64,000 nt of DNA from Phycisphaerales bacterium. Its GTDB lineage: Bacteria; Planctomycetota; Phycisphaerae; Phycisphaerales; UBA1924. Shown one piece after another: positions 28,815-37,791 of the stretch (positions within the stretch are counted from its first letter, which is position 1; each line of letters starts with the position of its first letter). The position numbers were made by a program, and so were the translations under genes. The stretch is from contig JAJDDC010000102.1 of the NCBI GenBank assembly GCA_029260515.1, positions 62,001 to 126,000 on the forward strand. The letters are read 5' to 3'. The notes under the pieces were generated by a model. It did no database searches. It worked only from the letters and a program-made list of their open reading frames with translations, and was not told the DNA's origin.

Positions 28815-31800
28815 TCTCTTGCTCCTTGTTTCTGGGTGACGGTATCGGGGCTTGATGGCGGGGCGAATCGGAGCTTCCACTCCTCCGCCCAGCAGTACAA
28901 GATGGGGACGACGAACCAGGTGATGGACGCGACGGCCATGCCGCCGAACGTGGGGATCGCCATCGGGATCATGATGTCCGAGCCTCGCCCCGTGCTGGTG
29001 AGCACGGGCAGCAGGGCGAGTATGGTGGTCGCGGTTGTCATGACCGCGGCGCGGATGCGCAGGCGCCCGCCCTCGACGACGCACCGCCGGATCGCCTCGA
29101 CGGTCCGGGGACGCTGCTCTTCGAGCGACTGGCGGATGCGCGTCGCCATGATGACGCCGTCGTCGGTCGCGATGCCGAAGAGGGCGAGGAAACCGACCCA
29201 GACGGCGACGCTGAGGTTGAACGGACGGACCTGGAACAGCTCGCGGAGGTTGGCGCCCAGGATCGAGACATCCAAGAACCAGGGCTGGGCGTACAGCCAG
29301 AGCATGAGGAAGCCGCCCCCCCAGGCGACGAAGACACCCGAGAAGACCATGAGCGAGACGCCCACACGCCGGAACTGGAAGTAGAGCAGCAGGAAGATGA
29401 CCGCGAGGGAGAGCGGGAGCACGACGGAGAGCCGCTCGGCGGCTCGGACCTGGTTCTCGTACGAGCCGGCGAACTCGAAGCTCACCCCCGCCGGGACGGC
29501 CAGGTCCCCCGAGTCGATCCGGCCCCGGATCAGTCGACGGGCGTCGTTGACGACCTCCACCTCGGCGCGGCCGGGCTGCTTGTCGAAAAGGACGAAGGCG
29601 ACGAGGAACGTGCCCTCGGCCCGGATCATCTGCGGGCCGCGGCGGTACTCGATCGACGACAGCTCGCGCAGCGGCACCTGGGCGCCGCCGGGCGTCGGGA
29701 CGAGGATGTCGCCCAGCGTGTCGGGCTGGTCGCGCAGCTCCCGCAGGTACCGGATACGGACGGGGTACCGCTCGCGCCCCTCGACGGTCATCGTGAGGGG
29801 CTTGCCGCCGATGGCGACCTCGATGACCTCCTGCACGTCGGCGATCCGCAGGCCGTAGCGCGCGATCCGCTCGCGGTCGATCTCGATCTCGAGGTAGGGC
29901 TTGCCGACGACACGGTCGGCGAAGACGGCGGCGGGCTGCACGGAGGGAACCTGCTTGAGCACACCCTCGAGCTCCAGCGCGAACGACTCGATGGTCTCCA
30001 GATCCGGACCGAACACCTTGATGCCCATGGGCGCCCGGAAGCCGGACTGGAGCATGACCACGCGTGTCTCGATCGGCTGGAGCTTGGGGGCGCTGGTGAC
30101 CCCGGGCATGTCGGCGGCGGCGACGATCTCGTCCCAGATCTCCTGGGGCCTCGTAATCTCATCGCGCCACTGGCGGTAGGGGCGCCCGTGCGTGTCCTCG
30201 ATCAACCCGCCGTGCTCGTCGCGGGCAAACTCGCCCGCCTCCTCGTCGAACCTGTACTTCAGCCGCCGGCCGTCCTCGTCGGCCCGGTACTCGCTCTTGT
30301 ACCGGATGACCGTCTCGACCATCGAGATCGGCGCGGGGTCGAGCGGGCTGTCCACGCGTCCGATCTTGCCCACGGCCATCTCGACCTCGGGCACGCTCAT
30401 GATGCGCCGGTCGAGCTCCATGAGGATGTCGGTCGCCTCGCCGATCGAGGCGTGGGGCATGGTCGTTGGCATGTACAGGAACGCCCCCTCGTCGAGGGCG
30501 GGCATGAACTCCGAGCCGAGCCCGGGGAACTCGTGGGCGATCCCCACCACCGTCCCCGACGTGCGCACACGCTCGGGTATCCACCCCCAGACGCGGTCAA
30601 ACCCGAGCCAGACCGTCAGCCCGAGGAGGGCGATCGCCAGCGCGGGCGAGAGCGCCACCAGCTTGTGACGCAACGCCCAGGACAGCACGCTCGGGAACGC
30701 GACCCGCACGAGCCAGAACGCGAGCAAGAGCGAGCCGATGATGAGGGCGATGAAAAGGGCGTTGCCGAGAAGGCCCGGCCCCGGGCCGAGGGGCTCCCAC
30801 GCCCCGGCGAGCACAGTGAGCACGACGAGGACGGCGACGAGGTTCGCCGACCACTCGCACGCCCGGGCGACCACCCAAGGGAGCCGGGGACGAACCGCGT
30901 AGTACACGCCAAAGGCGGCGATGACGATGCCCAGCAGCGTGTGGACCCAGATCACCGCCGCGACCCCCGCCGCGACGAGCAGCGCGGCCCCGGCCAACCG
31001 CATAGCCCGGATGCGCGGACGCACGCCCAGAAGCACATGGGCCGCGGCGGGCAGGATCGTCAGCGCGATGACGATGGACGCGATGAGCGCGAATGTCTTG
31101 GTGTACGCGAGCGGCCGGAAGAGCTTGCCTTCGGCCGCCTCCATCGTGAAGACCGGCAGGAAGCCGACGACCGTCGTTGCGACGGCGGTGAGCACGGCGC
31201 CCCCGACCTCCGCCGAGGCGCGGTAGACGACCTCCAGCCTCGGCTCTGCCTCGCCCGCCTCGTCCAGGCGTCTGAGGATGTTCTCGGTGAGCACGATCCC
31301 CATGTCCACGATCGTGCCGATGGCGATGGCGATGCCCGAGAGCGCGACGATGTTCGCATCCACGCCGAAGGTCTTCATGCCGATGAAGGTCATCAGGACC
31401 GTGATCGGGAGCATCGCGCCGATCAGCAGGCTCGACCGCAGGTGCATCAGCATGAGCACGACGACGATGATCGTGACCAGGACCTGCTGCGTGATCGCGG
31501 CGTTGAGCGTCTGGAGCGTCTCCCGGATGAGCCCGGTCCGGTCGTAGAACGGCACGATCGTGACGCGGCTCGTCGTGCCGTCGGCCAGCGTCTTGCTCGG
31601 CAGTCCCGCGCCGATGTCCTCGATCTTGTCCTTGACGCGCTGGATGACGGCCATCGGGTTCTCGCCGTACCGCACGACGACGACGCCCCCCACGGCTTCC
31701 TGCCCGGCCTTGGTGAGCACGCCGCGACGCAGCGCGGGCCCGAGCGAGACCTTCGCGATGTCCGATATCAGGATCGGCTGCCCGTCGCGGGCCGTGATCG

Positions 31801-32626
31801 CGGCCCGCTCCAGGTCCTCGACCCGCTCGATGAAGCCGAGCCCCCGGACCACGTACTCGGCCCGGTTGATCTCGATCGTGCGCGCGCCCACGTCCTGGTT
31901 GCTCTCGCGGACGGCGCCGATGACCTTGTGCAGCGAAACCCCGGCCGCCCGCATCGCGTCGGGGTTCACATCCACCTGGTACTCGCGGACGAAGCCCCCG
32001 ATGGACGCGACCTCGGCGACGCCCTCCACGCTCGCGAGCTTGTAGCGGACGACGAAGTCCTGGATGGAGCGCAGCTCGTCGGGGCCCCACCCGCCGGTGG
32101 GCCGCCCGTCCTCGTCGCGTCCCTCGAGCGTGTACCAGAAGACCTGTCCCAGCGCGGTGGCATCGGGTCCGAGCGCGGGCGAGACGCTCGGCGGGAGCGT
32201 GCCCGCGGGCAGGGCGTTGAGCTTCTCGAGCACGCGCGAGCGGGACCAGTAGAAGTCCACCCCGTCATCGAAGATCACGTAGATCGTCGAGAACCCGAAG
32301 ACCGAGTTGCTGCGCACGTCCTTGATGCCCGGCAGGCCGAGCAGGGCGACCGTGAGCGGGTACGTGATCTGGTCGTCGATGTCCTGCGGGCTGCGCCCTG
32401 GCCACTCGGTGAAGACGATCTGCTGGTTCTCGCCGATATCGGGGATCGCGTCCACGGGGACCGGGCTCCGCGGGAGCGAGCCCAGGTCCCAGTCGAAAGG
32501 CGCGACGAGCAGCCCCCACAGGATCGTGCCCGAGAGCAGGATCGCGACGACCAGCTTCTGCTCCAGACAGAAGCGGATGAGCGCGTTGATCGGGCCGCGG
32601 GGCGGCGCCCCGCCCGCGTCAGTCAT
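28811..32626 (-). CDS. cusA: CusA-like heavy-metal RND pump with extra membrane insertion
   Basis: The 1,271-residue pump is about 200 residues longer than ordinary CusA. Family marks include PVDAIPDIGENQQIVFTEW, TM4 SGIAIAIGTIVDMGIVLTEN and the C-terminal half with GVFVAWGGGFLMLWLY. The extra length comes mainly from a hydrophobic block after the sixth-helix region (AGAALLVAAGVAAVIWVHTL through ALFIALIIGSLLLAFWLV). A second, charged periplasmic insertion (DEEAGEFARDEHGGLIED) adds to it. The single Asp in TM4 and the Cu-type neighbours suggest monovalent Cu/Ag export. The start ATG at 32626 overlaps the CusB-like stop by eight bases. Confidence 0.87.
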   Translation of the reverse strand: MTDAGGAPPRGPINALIRFCLEQKLVVAILLSGTILWGLLVAPFDWDLGSLPRSPVPVDAIPDIGENQQIVFTEWPGRSPQDIDDQITYPLTVALLGLPGIKDVRSNSVFGFSTIYVIFDDGVDFYWSRSRVLEKLNALPAGTLPPSVSPALGPDATALGQVFWYTLEGRDEDGRPTGGWGPDELRSIQDFVVRYKLASVEGVAEVASIGGFVREYQVDVNPDAMRAAGVSLHKVIGAVRESNQDVGARTIEINRAEYVVRGLGFIERVEDLERAAITARDGQPILISDIAKVSLGPALRRGVLTKAGQEAVGGVVVVRYGENPMAVIQRVKDKIEDIGAGLPSKTLADGTTSRVTIVPFYDRTGLIRETLQTLNAAITQQVLVTIIVVVLMLMHLRSSLLIGAMLPITVLMTFIGMKTFGVDANIVALSGIAIAIGTIVDMGIVLTENILRRLDEAGEAEPRLEVVYRASAEVGGAVLTAVATTVVGFLPVFTMEAAEGKLFRPLAYTKTFALIASIVIALTILPAAAHVLLGVRPRIRAMRLAGAALLVAAGVAAVIWVHTLLGIVIAAFGVYYAVRPRLPWVVARACEWSANLVAVLVVLTVLAGAWEPLGPGPGLLGNALFIALIIGSLLLAFWLVRVAFPSVLSWALRHKLVALSPALAIALLGLTVWLGFDRVWGWIPERVRTSGTVVGIAHEFPGLGSEFMPALDEGAFLYMPTTMPHASIGEATDILMELDRRIMSVPEVEMAVGKIGRVDSPLDPAPISMVETVIRYKSEYRADEDGRRLKYRFDEEAGEFARDEHGGLIEDTHGRPYRQWRDEITRPQEIWDEIVAAADMPGVTSAPKLQPIETRVVMLQSGFRAPMGIKVFGPDLETIESFALELEGVLKQVPSVQPAAVFADRVVGKPYLEIEIDRERIARYGLRIADVQEVIEVAIGGKPLTMTVEGRERYPVRIRYLRELRDQPDTLGDILVPTPGGAQVPLRELSSIEYRRGPQMIRAEGTFLVAFVLFDKQPGRAEVEVVNDARRLIRGRIDSGDLAVPAGVSFEFAGSYENQVRAAERLSVVLPLSLAVIFLLLYFQFRRVGVSLMVFSGVFVAWGGGFLMLWLYAQPWFLDVSILGANLRELFQVRPFNLSVAVWVGFLALFGIATDDGVIMATRIRQSLEEQRPRTVEAIRRCVVEGGRLRIRAAVMTTATTILALLPVLTSTGRGSDIMIPMAIPTFGGMAVASITWFVVPILYCWAEEWKLRFAPPSSPDTVTQKQGARE

Positions 32627-34616
32627 GGCGGTGACCCCCCGTCGGCGCCGGCTGTGCGCGCGGATCATCGAGCGGCTCGAACGTCCCTCGGATCTCGCCG
32701 CACCGGAGCATCGACGCGCCGAAGTACGGGTTGTCGATCACATCGCCCCGCTGCACCCAATCGGCGCCCGCGTTGCCGAAGGCCATCGGGCAGTGCGCGA
32801 GCCGCCAGGTCTGTGAGCCGTGATGCCCGAAACGCCCGAGCAACTCGATCACGCCCGCGCTCAGCCGCTCGAACCGCTCGCGTGCCGCGTCGATCGACTC
32901 GGCGGAGCCGTCACGCCCGAGCCGTGCCGCGGCCCGTCGCCAGGCGGCGAGCGGCTCGCCGACCAGCGTCTCGGCGTCCACGAACCCGATCGCGCTCCGC
33001 AGGTCCGCCTCGGCGAGGCGGTATCGGTCCAGGTCGTCGTCCGCCAAGGACTCCTGCGCGTCGAGGTAGGCGGCGTACACGGGCTTCAGGCTGAACACGA
33101 ACGCGTCGGGCGCCCACGCGCGGGCGTCCTCACCGCCACCCCGCGCCGACATCATGCTCGGCTTGGCGGCGATCTGCATCGCGCTGTCCACGCGGAACGC
33201 GCCGCTGACCACGACGCGCTCGCCCTCGCCGAGCCCGCCCCGGACGACGTAGAACTCGCCCGCCCGAGGGCCCAGCGTGACCTCCCGCCCCTCGTATGTC
33301 GGCGTCTGGGCGCCCTCGACCGCGACGTAGACGACCGACCGCGTGCCCGTGAACAGCACCGCCGAACGCGGGACGACCAGCGGGGCCTCGACCGACTCGG
33401 GATCCGCGACGACGCCCAGCGACTCGGCCGGGACCAGGTCCATGCCGCAGACGTCACACGTGCCCGGCCCGTCCTTGACGATCGTCGGGTGCATCGGGCT
33501 CACCCAGCGCCCGGCAAGCTCGTCGCCCACGACCGCCCCGCCCTCGGCGACACGCGGGCGGACGACCGCCGAGGCGAACATCCCCGGCTTCAGGCGCCGT
33601 TCCGCGTTATCCACGGCAACGCGCACCGCCGCCGTCCGCGTCCGCTCGTCCACCATGGGCTCGATGAACGAGACCCGCCCCTCGAACGTCTCGCCCGGGT
33701 GGGCCTCGACTGTGAATGACACCGGCTGACCCCAGCGCAGAAGAGGCAACTGCGACTCGTACGCTTCCAGGTCGAGCCACAGCCGCGACAGATCCGCGAT
33801 CGTTGCGATTGGCTCGCCCGTCTCCAGGTAGTCGCCCTCTCGGGCGGCCAGGTGCGTGACGACGCCCGGGATCGGGGAGTAGATGGTCAGCCGATCCGAC
33901 TCGTGCTCGCCGCGCTCGACCGCCTCGATCTGCTCCCGCGTGAGCCCGAATAGGCGGAGCTTTTCGCGCGCGGCGGCCAGCGTGTCCAGCGTCGTCGCGC
34001 GGACCAGGTCGCTCCCGCCGCCGGTGCGTGCCGCGGCCGCGATGGACTGGCGCAGCTCCTCGAACGCCGCCAGCAGCTCCGGGCTGTAGACCTCCGCCAT
34101 GTGGTCGCCCTTGTTGACAGGCACGCCGACGTAGTTGACGAAGAGCCGCTCGATCCGCCCCGGGAAGTACGCGGTCAGGCGCGCGACCGAGGTCTCGTCG
34201 TACGTGACCTTGCCGTACAGGCGGACCTCGGCGGTCGGGAAGAACCGGGCGGCCTCCGCCGTCTCGACGCGGCTGGCCGCGGCCGCCGACGCGCTCAGCG
34301 CCAGCTGCCCCGGCTCCAGCCCGACGCCCGCGTCCGCCGCGACCGGGATCAGTTCCATGAAACAGATCGGGCACTTCGCGTCCGGGTCCGGCAAGCGGAC
34401 CGACGGGTGCATGGAACAGGTGTACATCGTGGGCGCGCCAGAACCGTCGGCGTAGGCCTCGCCGGCAGCCTCTCCCGATTCGGCCGGCGCCGCCGAACGA
34501 CCCACGGAGAAGCCAACGACGAGCGCGAGCACGATCAACGCCAGCGCGATGCCCGCCCCCGCGTGGCGCATCGTCCACGATGACGCCCGCCCGATGGATT
34601 GTGCGAACCGGCTCAC
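32619..34616 (-). CDS. cusB: CusB-like adaptor with two metal-binding motifs and DUF3347-like tail
   Basis: The 665-residue membrane-anchored adaptor has an N-terminal helix (IALALIVLALVVGFSVGRS) and a heavy-metal-binding segment with YTCSMHPSV and KCPICFMEL. The usual barrel and hairpin core follows (VRLYGKVTYDETSVARLTAY). A second metal-binding segment (SPMHPTIVKDGPGTCDVCGM) interrupts the barrel region. The C-terminus resembles DUF3347, ending with HCPMAFGNAGADWVQRG and NPYFGASMLRCGEI. These extra modules suggest copper or silver handling and transfer to the pump. It overlaps both flanking genes. Confidence 0.86.
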   Translation of the reverse strand: MSRFAQSIGRASSWTMRHAGAGIALALIVLALVVGFSVGRSAAPAESGEAAGEAYADGSGAPTMYTCSMHPSVRLPDPDAKCPICFMELIPVAADAGVGLEPGQLALSASAAAASRVETAEAARFFPTAEVRLYGKVTYDETSVARLTAYFPGRIERLFVNYVGVPVNKGDHMAEVYSPELLAAFEELRQSIAAAARTGGGSDLVRATTLDTLAAAREKLRLFGLTREQIEAVERGEHESDRLTIYSPIPGVVTHLAAREGDYLETGEPIATIADLSRLWLDLEAYESQLPLLRWGQPVSFTVEAHPGETFEGRVSFIEPMVDERTRTAAVRVAVDNAERRLKPGMFASAVVRPRVAEGGAVVGDELAGRWVSPMHPTIVKDGPGTCDVCGMDLVPAESLGVVADPESVEAPLVVPRSAVLFTGTRSVVYVAVEGAQTPTYEGREVTLGPRAGEFYVVRGGLGEGERVVVSGAFRVDSAMQIAAKPSMMSARGGGEDARAWAPDAFVFSLKPVYAAYLDAQESLADDDLDRYRLAEADLRSAIGFVDAETLVGEPLAAWRRAAARLGRDGSAESIDAARERFERLSAGVIELLGRFGHHGSQTWRLAHCPMAFGNAGADWVQRGDVIDNPYFGASMLRCGEIRGTFEPLDDPRAQPAPTGGHRHD

Positions 34617-36052
34617 GGCTGCGCCTCCTGTTCCTCCACCTCGACCGGCGCCTCTTCGCCCGCCAGCCTCGTCTCCACCGGCCCTCCCACGAGCGCGTTG
34701 AGCCGGGCCAGGGCGATGCCCCGGTCGGCGCGGGCCCGCTCGGCCGCGACCGCGAACTCCAGCAGCGTCCGCTCGGTGTCCAAGAGATCCAGGAACCTGG
34801 TCTCACCCGCGCGGAACCCTGTCAGCGATGCACGCAGTGACTCCTCGGCCTTCGGGATGAGCGTCAACTCGTACAGCCGCACGCGCCGGTCGGCGTCCGT
34901 GTGCTCGAACCACGCCCGGTGGATCGCCGCGTCGATCCGGTTCGCCTCGCCCGCACGCTCGTACGCGGCGGCGAGGCGCCTGGCGACCGACTCGCGCACG
35001 CCCGCTTCGTACTTGTCGCGCCACAGGGGCACGCTCAGCCCGAACGTCAGCATGATCGGGTCGTCCCCGCTCTCGGGGATCGGGCCGGCGGGCGCGTCCC
35101 CGGTCACGATGTAGTCAAGGCCGACCGTGAAGCCGGGCAAGCCGTCCTTCCGCGCAAGCCGCGTCCGGGCCCGCTCAGCCTCGACGCGCTCGTCCATCGC
35201 CAGCAGCCCCGGGTTGTTCCGCCGAGCCGTCTCGGCGAGGACGCCCGGTTCGACCGCCGCGACGACGTCCGGCATGCCGGGCGCCTCGGGGACCTCCGTC
35301 GAGCCCGCCCGGTTGAGCGCCGCGTTCAGCTCCGCCGCGAACGCCGGCCGCATCGATTCGAGTCGCACCAACCGATCCTCGAGCTGCCCCAGCTCCACCT
35401 GCACACGGATCAGCTCCGGGTGCGAGCCCGCGCCCACACGGTAACGCGCCCGCACGACCTCCTCGAACGAGCCGAGCAGGCCCAGGTTCTCGTCCGTGAT
35501 CCCGATCGCCGCATCGAGATATGCCAGCTCGTGCAGCGCGACCAGCACGCGTCGCGTGACCTCGAGCCCGACCGCCTGGAAGCGCCTCCACGCCGCCGCG
35601 GCCTCCATGGACGCGGCGTCCTTCCGATCGCCCAGCGTGCCGGGCCATGGGAACGACTGCTGCACACCGACGCGCGCCTGTTGCGGCCCCACGCGCGTCT
35701 CGACCTCGTCCACAAAGAAGCCCAGGCTCAGCCGCGGGTCGGGCAGGGCGCCGACCTGGGGCGCCCGATCGCTGGCCGCGAGCCAGCGCTGGTACTCCGC
35801 CTCGACCTCCGGGCTGTTGTACAGCGCGTACGCGACATAGTCGCCCGGGCCCGAGTCGGGCCCGAGCATCGGCGCGTGCGCCGAGTCGTCCCGTTCCCGG
35901 AACACCGACGGCGGCTCCCCGTCCGATCGGGCCGTGAAGTGCGTCCCGACTCTTGTGGGCGTGGCACGCGGCCCGTCGAGCGGCGACGAGCACCCCGCGA
36001 GGGGGACCGCCGCCGCGACGCCAGCCGCGCACGCGAACATTCGCGATGTCAT
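34613..36052 (-). CDS. Outer-membrane efflux lipoprotein (CusC/TolC family)
   Basis: The 479-residue outer-membrane channel of the second efflux system begins with MTSRMFACAAG and has the lipobox PLAGC. It carries TolC-fold helices such as VAYALYNSPEVEAEYQRWLA and ARYRVGAGSHPELIRVQVEL. I chose the ATG at 36052 because AGGAGC precedes it; the frame opens further upstream without signal character. Its stop overlaps the adaptor start by four bases. It is the first pump gene of the minus-strand operon. Confidence 0.83.
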   Translation of the reverse strand: MTSRMFACAAGVAAAVPLAGCSSPLDGPRATPTRVGTHFTARSDGEPPSVFRERDDSAHAPMLGPDSGPGDYVAYALYNSPEVEAEYQRWLAASDRAPQVGALPDPRLSLGFFVDEVETRVGPQQARVGVQQSFPWPGTLGDRKDAASMEAAAAWRRFQAVGLEVTRRVLVALHELAYLDAAIGITDENLGLLGSFEEVVRARYRVGAGSHPELIRVQVELGQLEDRLVRLESMRPAFAAELNAALNRAGSTEVPEAPGMPDVVAAVEPGVLAETARRNNPGLLAMDERVEAERARTRLARKDGLPGFTVGLDYIVTGDAPAGPIPESGDDPIMLTFGLSVPLWRDKYEAGVRESVARRLAAAYERAGEANRIDAAIHRAWFEHTDADRRVRLYELTLIPKAEESLRASLTGFRAGETRFLDLLDTERTLLEFAVAAERARADRGIALARLNALVGGPVETRLAGEEAPVEVEEQEAQP

Positions 36053-36145
36053 TGAAACGCTCCTGGGGTTTGGCTCAGCGTGAAACCGATGGCGCGGCGG
36101 GAATCCGGCACGCTCGGCGCGCACCGATCCCGTGGGTCATCGGCT

Positions 36146-36541
36146 CTACGTCAGCCAGATTCCCAGGAGGGCCTGGACCTCGTTGTGGGTCCGCCCCGCG
36201 AGAATCGCGGGCGCGTTAAGGCCAGATCGCGGCGTGCCCGCGTCGCTCGGCCCTTCGCCGGAGACCATGTCACCGCCGACTGACCGCGGCTCGGGCGCGT
36301 CTCGCTCAGTGCGCGGCGCGGGCGCATCCTCCGGTCGCGGCGCCTCCCCGGGCGAAGCGCACAGGCACGCACCCCCGGTGTGGCGGCAGACCGTCTCGAC
36401 CACCCGCTCGCCGCAGCAGCTCGTCGTCACCTCGGCGACACAGCACGCCGAGACGCCGCACCCCGCCCCGGCGTTCCGGGCGGCGACCAGCCAGCCGGGC
36501 TGGATCAGCAGGATCAGGATGGTCAGCAGGCGGAGGCCCAT
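36146..36541 (-). CDS. Small exported Cys-rich protein heading efflux operon
   Basis: The 131-residue protein has a signal peptide (LLTILILLIQPGWLVAA) and a Cys-rich segment (GCGVSACCVAEVTTSCCGE, CRHTGGACLC). A Pro/Glu-rich linker and a short C-terminus ending NEVQALLGIWLT follow. The Cys cluster suggests periplasmic soft-metal binding. It lies 93 bases upstream of the channel gene on the same strand, mirroring the His-rich small gene at the head of the other efflux operon, though the two are not alike in sequence. No family recognised. Confidence 0.5.
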   Translation of the reverse strand: MGLRLLTILILLIQPGWLVAARNAGAGCGVSACCVAEVTTSCCGERVVETVCRHTGGACLCASPGEAPRPEDAPAPRTERDAPEPRSVGGDMVSGEGPSDAGTPRSGLNAPAILAGRTHNEVQALLGIWLT

Positions 36542-36890
36542 TCCATTGGATGATATCGGCAGGCCGGACGCCTATTCCAAGCCGGATGTGCCGGGGCCTG
36601 CCTGGACGACTATCGGAACACCCGCGGCACCCCTCCCACGGCGGCGCCAGCCCGAAGGCAATCCAGACGCTGATGCGGCACTCGAAGATCACACTGACCC
36701 ACGACACCTACGGCCAACTGCTGTCGTACGAGGCGTCGGAGACCATCACGAGGATGCCCGCGATCGAGCCCCTCACACTCCGTCTCACCGGCTCCGCGGA
36801 CGACGCTCCGCCAGCCCCCGCAATAGACCCCGCAACGCGCATGCAACTCAGTGCTGCGCGAGGCGACACGATGCGATGGGTCAAAAGCGA

Positions 36891-36921
36891 AAACGGCCCC
36901 GGCGATATGCCAAGGCCGTTT
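36891..36921. terminator. Hairpin next to tRNA-derived site
   Basis: AAACGGCC and GGCCGTTT at the ends of this stretch are exact reverse complements, forming a stem a few bases from the tRNA 3'-half copy, at the same relative place as the terminator of the intact tRNA-Asp. It may be the displaced original tRNA terminator or an integrase-end hairpin. Confidence 0.5.
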
Positions 36922-36924
36922 CAG

Positions 36925-36972
<48 letters not shown>

Positions 36973-37027
36973 CGCAGGGGCCCCGGCCGACTACCCAAAA
37001 ACAGCCCTCAGACAGCAATGTAGTGGG

Positions 37028-37240
37028 TTGACCGACAACAGTCCAGTGCCAGTTGAGGGCCAGTCGGGTGTCGTTGAGTCGAGAACAGAGTCGAGAACGA
37101 GCGGGTCAGCATTCAAGTTCACGTCGGCGGAAGATATCCAGGCCCTCAAGCTCGTTGACGCTTTCCTCAAGTTGCCGCAATCAAAACGTGACGCGCTCTG
37201 GATACTGCTCATGGACGACGAAGAGCCTCGAATTTCGTGA
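37028..37240 (+). CDS. Hypothetical small protein at island left end
   Basis: A 70-residue frame whose C-terminal half looks protein-like (FTSAEDIQALKLVDAFLKLP then KRDALWILLMDDEEP), with amphipathic helices. A TTG at 37028 or GTG at 37046 could start it. The same frame continues upstream through the tRNA copy, which makes the start doubtful. It may be a remnant. No family recognised. Confidence 0.3.
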   Translation: MTDNSPVPVEGQSGVVESRTESRTSGSAFKFTSAEDIQALKLVDAFLKLPQSKRDALWILLMDDEEPRIS

Positions 37241-37359
37241 CGAAATTCACAGCCAAGAGCTCGCGATCTGCGTGTGGCCTTACGGTCCATCCTATCTTGG
37301 GTGCAGCGCGTCCCCCACTCGCGCCGAGATCTGGAACCGTCACGCTACTTCCGATGGGC

Positions 37360-37527
37360 TTACAGCACAAACCGACGGAGCGCCGTGATCCGGTAGCTCC
37401 GGCTGTTGGGGGGCGCTCCGGGGCGGACACCGATGGACTCCACCAGGCCCAAGGCCCGGAGGCGGCGGAGTGTCTGGTACACGGCTGTCAGATTCTGATG
37501 CTCTTCTCGAGAGCAGGCCAAATCCAC
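37360..37527 (-). pseudogene. Winged-helix DNA-binding protein fragment
   Basis: From a GTG at 37527 the frame encodes 55 residues: CSREEHQNLTAVYQTLRRLR then ALGLVES and SRSYRITALRR. This resembles a helix-turn-helix plus wing (MarR/PadR-like). An in-frame stop lies just upstream, so an N-terminal part appears lost. It sits at the left edge of the island next to a decayed CHAT gene and may be a relic of a regulator. Confidence 0.35.
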
Positions 37528-37598
37528 TGTTTCGCAATAAACTCACCTGCGGCACACCGCATTATTCTTATGCGCTCGCGCTGGCTGCTCGCCGTGCT

Positions 37599-37730
37599 TT
37601 ACTCGGCATGTCCGACGAGTACAAAGGGAGCCCAGTACCGAGGGTGCGCGTAGGGATGTTGGGTGTCTTCGGGGTTGCTCGACGCGTCGTCCACCCGCCA
37701 CCGGCTCGCCACCACCGTCTCGGCCCCCGC
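37599..37730 (-). pseudogene. CHAT protease gene remnant (C-terminus with internal deletion)
   Basis: Reading on the minus strand, AGAETVVASRWRVDDA is followed directly by QHPYAHPRYWAPFVLVG and HAE before TAA. Both pieces match the C-terminal part of the intact CHAT protein at 40057-41577 almost exactly, but about 60-70 codons between them are missing and everything upstream, including the catalytic His and Cys, is gone. It lies just downstream of TPR gene 1, so that gene may once have had its own CHAT partner. Confidence 0.75.
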
Positions 37731-37791
37731 TAGTACGCAGTTGCTTGCACGTAATGCTCTGGCAACTGGCGCTTCGGGACTGTCATTATGC

